Origin: Ptychodera flava
Lineage: Eukaryota > Hemichordata > Enteropneusta > Ptychoderidae
DNA: 64,000 nucleotides
Direction of reading: 5' to 3'
Assembly (NCBI RefSeq): GCF_041260155.1
Contig: NC_091942.1
Location: 3,834,501 to 3,898,500 of the forward strand
The translations under genes and the position numbers were made by a program. Positions 34,201 through 41,035 of the stretch are shown piece by piece. Under the pieces are notes generated by a model, which saw only the letters and a list, made by a program, of their open reading frames with translations, had not been told where the DNA came from and searched no databases. Each line of letters begins with the position of its first letter. The first letter of the stretch is position 1.

Positions 34201-36969
34201 GAAATACAATAATAATACAATTCAAGTATTTAGTCAGAGCAATTTACCTTCTTTCAACATTCACGAAAACAATCAATTTTGTATAGTAACTGATTAATCG
34301 TTAAGATATTTCAACTCTTTCAAAAATCAGAAATGACACAGAACAAGTTTCCTTGTCTCTGCCATTGTTGTTTCAGTACTCATACTGGATATAAAGTTTG
34401 TCAAAAGATCAACAAAACACTAAACCTACCCTAGTTCGCATGGTAAAACTGAAGCATTGAAAGAATTCATTGCAATCAAAATATTGTTCTCAGCCGTTGA
34501 TAAAACTGTTATACATTTATACTGCAATTGCAAGATGAGTTATTTTTCATGCAAGCCTGACAATTTTAAATGAAGAGGTCAAAATTTTACCAAAGATTGT
34601 TGGATTTAAGCTCAGGGAACTCAATGAATCATGTCACTGGTAGGGTCACTGCATATGACTTGACGCCTCATCATTGAGGGACTAGACTGACAGTCAGTTC
34701 AGTATGCATTTGTGAACTTACAGCAGCACTTTTTTCTCTTGTTTTTTAATTCTCTGTCTTATTCTCCATATTTCACCAATATTCTTGACATTTTTTGAGG
34801 AATGAAATTTCAATCAATCGTAAAATAAGCAGCATTTTATCTCATTTCTCCCTCAAGTGTCTCCATGATAGCGTTTAATTTCTACCATGCAAAGGCAATG
34901 CTCAACTAGCATTTACACATGAACATAACCGTAATTTGGCTTATGGACTTGTTCCAAAGAGGGGTTCAAAACATCCCATGGCTTAAATTTGGAGGTTTAT
35001 TTTTATACTTAATGCAAACACTACATATGCAGTAGAACACTGCTCCTCTATGAGATATTATAATGAAATTTGGCCATTTCATGTCTGAATTGAACAGCAA
35101 AATCAATATTTTTTTCCATTCTCACAAATGGAACCTCTCATACAATTGAGTTTTGCATTTCATGAAAAGAAATTGATAATCCTTTTATTGTTCACTCCTA
35201 TTTACTTACATTTACTGGGGGAGGGGAGGGAGGGGGTATATCAATCCTTCCCTCGCAAGTACATTGGAGGTGGACCTAAGAAAGCAAGGAGAGTATAAGA
35301 ACTTCAAGCATTGTTTTTTTTTAAATCTACCCAAAATCATTCTACTCCTGAAAATTTGCAATGCATTTGGATGTAAAAATCAGCTGACACTGCAGTTACT
35401 GTAGTCTTTTTTTTGAAGGACAAATTTACAATGTGTCTTACAATGAAATTGTATTGGTTTTTATTATGTACAGTGTACAACACATTGTTCCCATAGGGCT
35501 ACATTCTTTTCTAACCAACATGGCTGATTAAGGTTGTCGGTTTGTTACTAAATATAGCATCATACGCACAACACTGGATGTTGCAAGATGTTGACAGAAA
35601 TTCAGACTTTGCCCACATTGCTATCATACCGTATTTATGATTTTTAGAGTATCTATCATAACTATGGTGATAATACAGTATATTTTAGCCTTTCTTGAAA
35701 GTTTTTTCAAGTTTTTGGAAAAATATTTATTTTTGCACAATGAATTATGAGTTTAATTCTAGTCGTGACTGAAACTTGTGTCATCAATAACATTGGATAT
35801 ACTATAGCCAGGGTTCTGGCCAATGATTTTGCAAAATAAAGTCATTTCGGCATGATATCACACGTTGATGCTACTTTATATATGAAACGCATTGAGTAGA
35901 ATGACTGCAATAGGAGCATGTGCTGTCTTAACCAAGTTTTATGAACGCATGCACAGGGTTACAAAGTCACTAATTTCTCCCATTCCACAAATTACGCAGA
36001 GTAACTATGATGTCATCTCATAAATCTTCAATTTGAGAATCAGACATGTGATCTCATCAATAATTCATATGAGCACAAATACTGTAAATGTTGCAAATCC
36101 TACATCACCTTCAAAATACAGTCCCCACAGCCCTACTACATGTACATTGTACTCACAAAAATAATTTTATAAGCACAGGATAAATTGCAAACTGGAACAT
36201 TTGGCATTTTTGACATAATTTTGGGGAAAGAGCAAGAAACTGTATGTTACAGACAGAATAAATATACTGTCTAAAAGCAAAAGTAAAAGCTTAAAGGAGC
36301 TTTGACTTTCCATGATTACTGATATTATTGAAGGTTTTTGTTTTGTATGTCAGAAAGTGTCTAAACGTGTAAAATGCACGGTTATTATATTTACATTTGA
36401 GTTCTAGTCCAGACCAGAATTCACCTATAAGCAATAACAATGCAGTCAACACATGTACATGCTGAGTTGACAAGCTGAATAATGTGCATCCCAAGATGCT
36501 TTGGAGAATAGAATAAGAAGCTGTAGTTGACATTAAAAAACAAAATTTGTGGAACAATTACAAGCTGCTGGCCCTTTAACTTTACACGCTGTCACTTCCT
36601 ATAGTTTTATTTAATATATCATTAGTACTGCAATCTATTGCAGCATCCGGTCAGAGAACCACAACTACTCTTGCTAACAGCAATGCTTGCCACAGATCCA
36701 GCATTTTGTTCTTGAACCTGCCACTGGCTTGAAACGTTGGAAATGTTACCATGGCAGCTACCAACAATCTAAGTAAATATGAATAAGAGCTTTCAGCAAA
36801 TAAAGGTTATTTTTAGCAGAGTAATTCATTACTCAATTCTTAGTGATTGAAATTGTTGTTCTTACCTGGTTGACTGTGCACTGATGAGATTGTCAACACC
36901 ATTACAGCAATCAAGGAAAGTCTAATAAGCTGCCCCATGGTTGACCCAGTTTACAGTTGGACTTCTCTC
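7080..36969 (-). CDS. Spliced gene for an EGF-like single-pass membrane protein, function unknown (gene-level span)
   Basis: Nine exons on the minus strand, each with a GT donor and AG acceptor and with phases that fit at every junction, give a 352-residue protein. Residues 1-22 are a signal peptide (MGQLIRLSLIAVMVLTISSV, then HS). Residues about 25-58 form an EGF-like domain with six Cys. Residues about 62-113 are a furin-like Cys-rich module (CNVEGCFEC, CSRC, ECITECP). Residues about 125-149 are a hydrophobic helix followed by HQRR, a stop-transfer signal that puts the C-terminus in the cytosol. Residues 150-352 are cytosolic and largely helical, with two late tyrosines (Y341, Y346). This would be a type I surface receptor or adhesion-like protein; I do not recognise the cytosolic domain and assign no ligand. 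The start is the first ATG after a UTR acceptor and leads straight into the signal peptide. The phase agreement makes the gene model strong; the function is inferred only from topology. Confidence 0.88.
7627..7930. repeat. Tandem repeat, three copies of a ~110 bp unit in an intron
   Basis: The word gaaaggtcaacatgaatcac starts at 7639, 7752 and 7860. Units include gtcaagggtgaaaggtca, a loose nuclear-receptor half-site pair. The array lies in the last intron of the EGF-membrane gene. Confidence 0.85.
8729..8864 (-). CDS. Cytosolic helical domain exon, part 2
   Basis: A 136-base exon after gtaaacag. It encodes AVMRDLSRVLFILNKKETSL followed by KMPPDGNELLKWAARILKNY and ENCQS. Two overlapping donors are possible; only CAGAGT|gtatgt keeps the last exon open, because using CAGA|gtgt leads to a stop within nine codons. 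Confidence 0.84.
9400..9583 (-). CDS. Cytosolic helical domain exon, part 1
   Basis: A 184-base exon after ttctgtag with donor CAA|gtaagt. It encodes SELPIKVDQQKTNPVLGNRI, then EFLRQVSELKPHAETFLKML and a basic continuation (NDVRKRYRGLKHGNPRAGSY). Amphipathic helices are evident. This looks like a folded domain continuing in the next exon; family not recognised. Confidence 0.84.
9923..10281. mobile_element. TTAA-flanked miniature element, family A
   Basis: TTAA followed by GGTACC at the left and TACC followed by TTAA at the right suggest a piggyBac-type miniature transposon. Its right half matches 26498-26645 (aatttgtt-ctct-gtac-aaa, then a tttcacttttgaggcg-like end), which shows the sequence is dispersed. 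Confidence 0.5.
10392..10516 (-). CDS. Juxtamembrane cytosolic exon
   Basis: A 125-base exon between taatttcag and CTG|gtaagg. It encodes GNFDFLYGKPNRHKVNVPAD and a polar stretch ending NTGSA. It contains a FDFLYG motif with a tyrosine near the membrane. No domain recognised. Confidence 0.82.
10517..13401 (-). other. Intron of the EGF-membrane gene
   Basis: Contains the miniature element at 11322-11505; otherwise AT-rich unique-looking DNA with no exon that keeps the reading phase. Confidence 0.6.
11322..11505. mobile_element. TTAA-flanked miniature element, family B, copy 1
   Basis: Bounded by TTAA on both sides (11318-11321 and 11506-11509) with inverted ends AGGTATACTGTCACCTG / CAGGTGACTGCATACCT. 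An inverted copy lies at 44369-44553. Confidence 0.8.
13402..13522 (-). CDS. Transmembrane exon
   Basis: A 121-base exon after tttacag with donor ACA|gtatgt. It encodes a short stalk (PAQTQNLPT), a ~24-residue hydrophobic run (VYTAIIGVICAGIIIALIIG, then LACFI) and the basic stop-transfer HQRRT. Confidence 0.88.
14181..14284 (-). CDS. Furin-like Cys-rich exon, part 2
   Basis: A 104-base exon after ccctag, ending CAT|gtaagt. It encodes CKDIVVQGSGECITECP and then HQESLQFHGDFVGRVCT. The xGxCxxxCP pattern is the usual second half of a furin-like repeat. It completes the ectodomain before the stalk. Confidence 0.83.
14395..14442. repeat. Short inverted repeat (hairpin)
   Basis: CCACAGTCCCTCCAA (14395-14409) pairs with TTGGAAGGACTGTGG (14428-14442), one mismatch, 18-base loop. 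Intronic. Confidence 0.6.
14497..14731. mobile_element. Miniature element, family C, copy 1
   Basis: Ends are CCCTTATCCTGCCAAG and CTGGCAAGATAAGGG, nearly perfect inverted ends. An inverted copy with shared core (ggcccctgaaaacacagat, ggctcaatacc) is at 26121-26392. Confidence 0.7.
15033..16096. mobile_element. hAT-like DNA transposon relic, 1064 bp
   Basis: Perfect 15-base inverted ends CAGTGTTTCCGTTAG (15033-15047 and 16082-16096) and a flanking TATCAT on both sides. Sub-terminal GCGTAC words are repeated many times at both ends, as transposase binding sites are in hAT elements. It lies in a 6.7-kb intron. The 6-bp duplication is shorter than the 8 bp usual for hAT, so the superfamily is tentative. 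Confidence 0.75.
15369..15575 (-). pseudogene. N-terminal fragment of a hAT/ZNF862-like transposase
   Basis: The 68-residue ORF inside the element above starts MSKRQKTLDSLWKTTK, which resembles the starts of ZNF862-like hAT proteins. It then runs through an acidic/Thr-rich linker to a stop with no zinc finger or catalytic region. The copy is therefore non-autonomous. Confidence 0.5.
16714..16774. repeat. Inverted junction in the satellite
   Basis: Two 26-base perfect inverted arms (16714-16739 and 16749-16774) with a 9-base spacer, where a reversed unit meets a forward unit. Confidence 0.85.
17353..17384. repeat. 32-bp perfect palindrome inserted in the satellite
   Basis: CATGGATGTAAAAAAT followed by its exact reverse complement. 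The direct repeat GGCATAAT flanks it (17345-17352 and 17384-17391), as a target duplication would. Confidence 0.85.
19300..19518. mobile_element. TTAA miniature element, family D, copy 1 (left end decayed)
   Basis: Shares the body (gagtgctgt-tttttcccatcaaaattttag to gcgctcaaaggg) with 20451-20667 and 26711-26928. The right end keeps CAAAGGG-TTAA; the left end has changed. Confidence 0.78.
20451..20667. mobile_element. TTAA miniature element, family D, copy 2
   Basis: TTAA-CCCTTTGAGTGC at the left and GTGCTCAAAGGG-TTAA at the right: exact TTAA duplication and a CCCTTTGAG inverted end, as in piggyBac-type miniature elements. Confidence 0.85.
20974..21028 (-). CDS. Furin-like Cys-rich exon, part 1
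   Basis: A 55-base exon between gtttcag and CAG|gtaaga encoding LCNVEGCFECLDVTKCS. The C-x4-C-x2-C-x6-C pattern is typical of growth-factor-receptor or furin-like Cys-rich repeats. Phase fits both neighbours. Confidence 0.82.
21684..21885. mobile_element. 202-bp hAT-like miniature element
   Basis: Ends CAGGGTC and GACCCTG, with repeated sub-terminal caaggactttcaaggact words. The target duplication is not clear. Confidence 0.6.
22185..23500. repeat. 150-bp tandem array inside the element
   Basis: gtacatgaaaaaatcgtaat recurs nine times; from 22831 onward the spacing is exactly 150 (22831, 22981, 23131, 23281, 23431). Earlier units are slightly different in length. Each unit contains a ggccgcctggcggcc palindrome or a variant of it. 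Confidence 0.95.
23580..23648. repeat. GGAC/GCAC microsatellite
   Basis: Degenerate tetranucleotide run ggacggacgcacgcacgg forming part of the element leader. Confidence 0.9.
24061..24172. repeat. 56-bp tandem duplication
   Basis: Two nearly identical copies beginning tttctcccaagtggtattta at 24061 and 24117; one base differs (tctatg / tctctg). Confidence 0.9.
25072..25182 (-). CDS. EGF-like domain exon
   Basis: Acceptor cattacag, donor ATG|gtaag. The exon encodes ECQTDSSLCGRNSQCV followed by DGLCVCDEGYSSQDGSDCLH, with the C-x5-6-C-x4-5-C-x4-C-x1-C spacing of an EGF-like repeat. It enters in phase 1 and leaves in phase 1, as expected for a shufflable extracellular module. Confidence 0.88.
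25737..25807. mobile_element. 71-bp TTAA miniature element, short relative of family D
   Basis: CCCTTTGCACC to GGGTTCAAAGGG between two TTAA sites. It keeps only the CCCTTTG end of family D; the core (tgacgtcatcgga) is unrelated. Confidence 0.65.
26121..26392. mobile_element. Miniature element, family C, copy 2 (inverted)
   Basis: Starts after TTAA (26117-26120) with CCCTTTTCCTGCCA and ends TTGGCAGGATAAGG. The interior matches the reverse complement of 14497-14731. A further end-only match (cccttatactgccaag) begins near 28900. Confidence 0.7.
26498..26645. repeat. Partial copy of family A element
   Basis: Matches the right half of 9923-10281: aggtaatttgtt-ctct-gtac at the left, 'gcaaaagttgaaacctttca' and tactacct at the right. 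Confidence 0.55.
26711..26928. mobile_element. TTAA miniature element, family D, copy 3
   Basis: Same structure and body as 20451-20667, with both TTAA sites intact (26707-26710 and 26929-26932). Confidence 0.85.
27426..27534. repeat. GC-rich foldback
   Basis: ACGGCCCTAAACGGCTTTTGC (27426-27446, given here as two joined words) pairs with the reverse complement at 27513-27534 apart from one extra base. The interior has further GGGCCC palindromes. It stands out against AT-rich flanks. Confidence 0.65.
31001..31137. repeat. 22-bp perfect inverted repeat inside the hAT-like element
   Basis: gggcagagatcacgaagacc plus aa at 31001-31022 and its exact complement at 31116-31137, with a 93-base loop. 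Confidence 0.88.
31298..31714 (-). CDS. 138-residue ORF inside the hAT-like element, unknown
   Basis: Begins MFAIIEFQVTETGITTDKPD about 160 bases from the element's minus-strand start, in the position expected for the first exon of an element-encoded protein, and ends in a Ser-rich tail (GAIEASSSVES). No DDE/RNase H region or zinc finger follows. I do not recognise a family. The CpG content and uninterrupted frame argue that it was recently coding. Confidence 0.4.
   Translation of the reverse strand: MFAIIEFQVTETGITTDKPDVNIQQVISSCCLSSLGKSNSVTYYLHLFVASDSQGVLVSNINSHFARGDLTETTQTVRHSEAKHPVFMYILKSTPDKVTDSGTGSVSGDTVQVQPAGHSEIVGDKANGAIEASSSVES
32774..33121. mobile_element. Family E miniature element, copy 1
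   Basis: TTAATGGACAGTAGCTGTAAC at the left (reported in part) and gttacagctacttgccagtt with TTAA at the right give inverted ends. The core (ttcacttgtcaacaataaca, gacaagctgaat) recurs at 36290-36583 and, inverted, near 54620-54830 and 59254-59560. Confidence 0.6.
36290..36583. mobile_element. Family E miniature element, copy 2
   Basis: Runs from ttaaagga to ggccctttaa with the family core ccagaattcacctataagca and gttgacaagctgaat, and the conserved atgctttgg block. Confidence 0.65.
36866..36969 (-). CDS. Exon with start codon and signal peptide of the EGF-membrane protein
   Basis: The acceptor tctccccacag precedes 31 bases of 5' UTR, then ATG at 36936-36938 (minus strand) and 24 codons encoding a signal peptide ending VHS-QP. 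The donor is CAG|gtaag. Coding part 36866-36938, ending in phase 1. Confidence 0.85.
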
Positions 36970-39277
36970 CTGTGGGGAGACAGAACTTTGTAAAATTATA
37001 AAATGACACATGGACAATTTACAAAGCAGTTAATTTCACTGATAGGATGAATTCATTTTAAAGCAAATCTGGTTGGATGGACTCATTGATCAATAAGATG
37101 TTGCGCGGTATTGGATGTTTTTCTACCAATTTATGGAATTTTTTTGAACAGGGGAAAAAACTTTTCAGCTACACCCATGAAAAGATGCATCATTCATTTC
37201 ATCTCAATTTGCTGTGTGTTGTCATTATGAATTGCCAGTTTCTTCATGACAACAGTATAATATGTTGACCAAAGATTTTTCTGTAGCATCACAGAACAGA
37301 TGAAAAACACTGGCACTCAGAAAATATACTGCCTTTTTTTTTTCAAGTTGGAATAAGTAACCACATCATCAGCTCTCATGAAGTGAAGTACATGAACATG
37401 AAGATTGCCATAATTTCAGACAACCTGATACTCTCAACACATTTTGTTGTATTTTGACAGATTTGTAATGGTAAACAAAAACTTCATGAAGACATATAGG
37501 AAATTGGTATTGTGTCATTTGTATGACTGTTTGAGTGAAATAAAGAGGTTGATAAACTATTCAAAATTTGATCCAAACTGTTTCACATTCAAGCATTTTG
37601 TAAGAACAAAATTTCAACAGTTCTGTTGCTAAACTACTGACTGAGATCATAACCTTTGCTTCTTCAAGAGGGTTGGTAGTTTGATTTGCAAGTTCATGAA
37701 AAATTTGTGCGGCCATCAAATTTTGAGCATAATTTCAAGTAAAGGTAAATTCTGACTATAATTACAAACAATCTTCAATAATATTTGAAAAAGAAATATA
37801 CCTATATTCATTCTACTCAGTGTGTTGTTTTTGATAATATATATGTTCCCACATGGCCGCTGAGAACAAAGGTAATAAATCAACACCAAGTCACTCACCC
37901 ATAACCTTCCCACGTCCCCCAGAATCTGCCATCCTTCTTTCATAAATATATCGCCAACATCCCCACCCTTGGTGTGACCAAAAATACCCTGGTGCCTAAT
38001 TCAGCCATACAGACTGTGAGATCATGAAAATTAGTTTTTCTATCTTTATTTTACCGAATCTTAAATAAAAATCTCCTATGCTAGCACAAAAACATATGGT
38101 ATATTATCCCTTTTCACTTGATGTGCACAAAATGACCACGAAAAAGATAGCTTTATCTTATGTGTGCAGCTTCTATTCTCTCTGTTGATAAATTATCAAG
38201 TTGTTCAGAAAGTGAAATAATATTAATAAAATAGTACTCACAGAAATTTAATTTGGGCAGATAAGTCATTGATGTAAATGCTCAATACATGCATAATGTG
38301 AGAATTGCTAGAGGCAATTTATACGTCAAAGGTCATCACACTGTCTTAAACAATGCAATATTAGCTTTTCTGATTGACAGTATTATTGAAATATAGTTTT
38401 GTGTGACACAATACATGTAACCATGTAACCAAGCATGACAATTCCATGCATGAATGCCGTGCTGTTTTCTAACTACCAGTAATGCTGAAAATAAGGGATT
38501 ATGCAAATTTTATTCTTTCAGCTCATCATTCAAATAAAATTAGGAAACATTTGAACATTATCTTTGAAACCGTCATCAACTGTTGTGATAATACAGCCAT
38601 TGGTTTACCACTGTCTGCAGGAAAGCATGGACTTGCTCGAGTTAGTCTGTGTGAAATATCATTACAGCAAAGCTCATCATTTCCAACACACATGGTGAAT
38701 TACAACTATTCAGAGTTTGATTGCACCATTACAAGTAAAACTGAGAAGCGATTTTTTCACCTCAAAAAATAAACAACAACAACAAATACACGGGAATAAA
38801 TCAAACAAATATTGCGTTCACATATAAATCTACAGGGAGGTATTTTCCATTCATCTCTTGATTCCTAAATTGTGATTATTAAAGATATTCAAACATTTTC
38901 TACTTTCTTTTTGTTGATTTAAAGCAGATGAGCTGGTGAATGGTCTAGACCAATCATCAGTTATAATGAAATTATTGGTTGCACGTACAAGAAATCACAC
39001 TGGTAGTTTTTGAGGCTTTAAATCCACACAGAGTTAATTCAATTATATTCGACCGTCTACTTCTTGTCAGGTACGTGTGTGCTATTTGTTAAAAGTCATT
39101 GATAAAAAACAGTGGGCCTAACGACCACCAATTAAAGTGCGAATGCACCGAATTTTGTAACCCACTTTCTTCAAATTCTTGTTTACTAAATAACTTTCGC
39201 ATGTTTTATCACAGTCAACGAAAAACAGACAAACAAACCTAGAACAGACATTGTTTATTTCTAACGTAACTACTTAC
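36970..39277 (-). other. First (5' UTR) intron of the EGF-membrane gene
   Basis: Runs from the UTR acceptor at 36970 to the candidate first-exon donor at 39277. AT-rich; an open frame at 38482-38772 has no coding features I trust. Confidence 0.5.
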
Positions 39278-39779
39278 TTGATGACGTCCAAGTGACGTTA
39301 TGGGTACAAATCAAGAACTGGAGCCGAGTATTTCAGTCGTTTCCGCTCTCTAACGATGCACTACCACTGTCTCCGAGCCCCATATGATGTCAGCAGTGAA
39401 CTTTGCGGGCGAGGTTTTGACCCTTACATCCGGGTTCCGGGCTGTTCCCTGTAAGGAAACACTCCCTCGTGCAATAGGAAAATAGAGCGTCGGGGAAAGT
39501 ATTTAGCGATTAACAAGGGAATATTATTTTTGCTTCTTATCATAAAAATATTTCTGCAAAGTCCAGAGTCAGTCTGATGGAGGTATATATCGAGGAATTG
39601 TTTCTGGTCGGCTCTTAGAACAAGCTGTTACAACAATTACCGTGTCTTCCTGTCAAATTTTGTGGGCGACGCCATCTTCTAGCCGAGAATACGAATGTGT
39701 GAACGGGTTGTAACATTTTGACCGGATTACTACTTTTCCAAAGTTCCCAAACTCACGTGTCCCAATACAGGGGTTTCAG
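39278..39779. promoter_or_regulatory. Head-to-head first exons and shared promoter region of the EGF-membrane gene and epsin
   Basis: A minus-strand donor (CAA|gtaagta) ends at 39278 and a plus-strand donor (TTTCAG|gtaagtt) starts at 39780, so two non-coding first exons point away from each other within 500 bases. The interval is richer in CpG than its surroundings and holds an ETS-type TTCCGG (39435-39440), two CRE-like TGACGT words (39282 and 39293) and a YY1-like gccatctt near 39670. No TATA box is clear. A divergent promoter is an inference from exon arrangement. Confidence 0.55.
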
Positions 39780-40311
39780 GTAAGTTAATTTGCTGGAAAA
39801 TATGATAGAAAGGGAAAAACTTGCGAAAACAAACGGTCGATTACAAAACTACGTCACGAAAGTGACACAGTGTGTACGTATGTGTGTGACTGTATGGAAA
39901 TTCAAGGCCTAACCGCTCGCTCGAGCTTCACTGAAATATCCCATGACGACCAGACCGTAATTCAGTGCATGTTATTGCTATTCAGCCGTCTTAAAGTCTT
40001 TCGATTCGCTAACAAATAGTCAAATAATAACAGACGAACGTCCAGTAAAGTCTGTCATATCCCAATGCTCTTGTTGGCTTCGTTTCTGTTTGATCACCGG
40101 CACATTGCTCCCGGAATCGTGTGTCACTGACACACGTGAAATCGCGGGAGGTCGTAAATATAATATTGTTACCGAAATTCTTTGTCAAGTTCATAACGTC
40201 TACCCCGTCTATTGTTTCAGGAAAGGACGATTTTACTGGTGAAAGGTGGCTTAGCGGATCTTTCACGGCCTGTTACACGCTTCTCAGACCATCGTACGTT
40301 TCCTAAATCGT

Positions 40312-40345
40312 GTGTCCAGGAAGCCGCCATTTTGGATCGTTTGGT
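40312..40345 (+). promoter_or_regulatory. Candidate second epsin promoter with ETS and YY1 motifs
   Basis: The sequence ccaggaagccgccattttgg joins an ETS-like AGGAAG to a GCCGCCATTTTG YY1 core, a combination common at animal core promoters. It lies about 240 bases before the epsin ATG with no need for splicing. It may be an alternative start site, or simply part of the 5' UTR. Confidence 0.35.
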
Positions 40346-40566
40346 TGTGATGTAGAAGAGACCGGCTCTAGGCTTTACACACCGCTAGTTTTTCCGATAA
40401 TTTTTTGTCGTCAACGTTTTTACAAAGAATATACGGGTGGCACTCCCCGGACAATAACATTTGTTACCCACAGACTTGTACATCTGTTTTATTTTCTGGT
40501 GCGAAGAGCCACTTCTGATTTCCATTCATTGTTGGTGTTTGTGAACTTGTGCAGAAGTTATACAAG

Positions 40567-41035
40567 ATGCCTATCAGGAGACAACTGAAAAATGTCGTCA
40601 ACAATTTCTCAGATTCACAGGTCAAAGTTAGAGAGGCCACATCGAATGATCCATGGGGCCCATCCAGCTCCCTTATGACAGAAATTGCTGACTTGACATA
40701 CAATGTTGTTGCCTTCTCAGAAATCATGGCAATGATATGGAAGCGTTTGAATGACCATGGCAAGAATTGGCGACATGTGTATAAATCACTTGTACTCCTC
40801 GATTACATTATAAAGACTGGATCAGAGCGCGTTGCCCAACAGTGTAAGGAAAACATTTTTGCGATACAGACCCTGAAAGACTTTCAGTTTGTTGATCGCG
40901 ACGGGAAGGACCAAGGAGTTAATGTGCGGGAGAAGTCAAAACAGCTGGTTGCTCTGTTGAAGGATGACGAAAGGCTAAAACAAGAGAGAGCCAGAGCTTT
41001 GAAAGCAAAGGAGAGATTTGCTCAAGCATCATCGG
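40567..41035 (+). CDS. EPN: Epsin exon encoding the ENTH domain
   Basis: The ATG at 40567 (MPIRRQLKNVVNNFSDSQVK) fits the usual epsin N-terminus; an in-frame ATG 18 bases upstream adds six residues that do not fit. The whole ENTH domain is in this exon, including FSEIMAMIWKRLNDHGKNWR and GVNVREKSKQLVALLKDDER. The donor TCGG|gtattg at 41036 leaves phase 1 and joins to the next exon as ASS-D-NVEMEQ, matching the short linker in known epsins. The ORF stays open to 41298, so a longer exon is possible. Confidence 0.92.

Larger units (their letters stand above)
25183..36865 (-). other. 11.7-kb first coding intron of the EGF-membrane gene
   Basis: Contains several miniature elements, the GC-rich foldback at 27426-27534, the second hAT-like element and two family E copies. 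The remaining DNA is AT-rich without recognisable exons. Confidence 0.6.
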
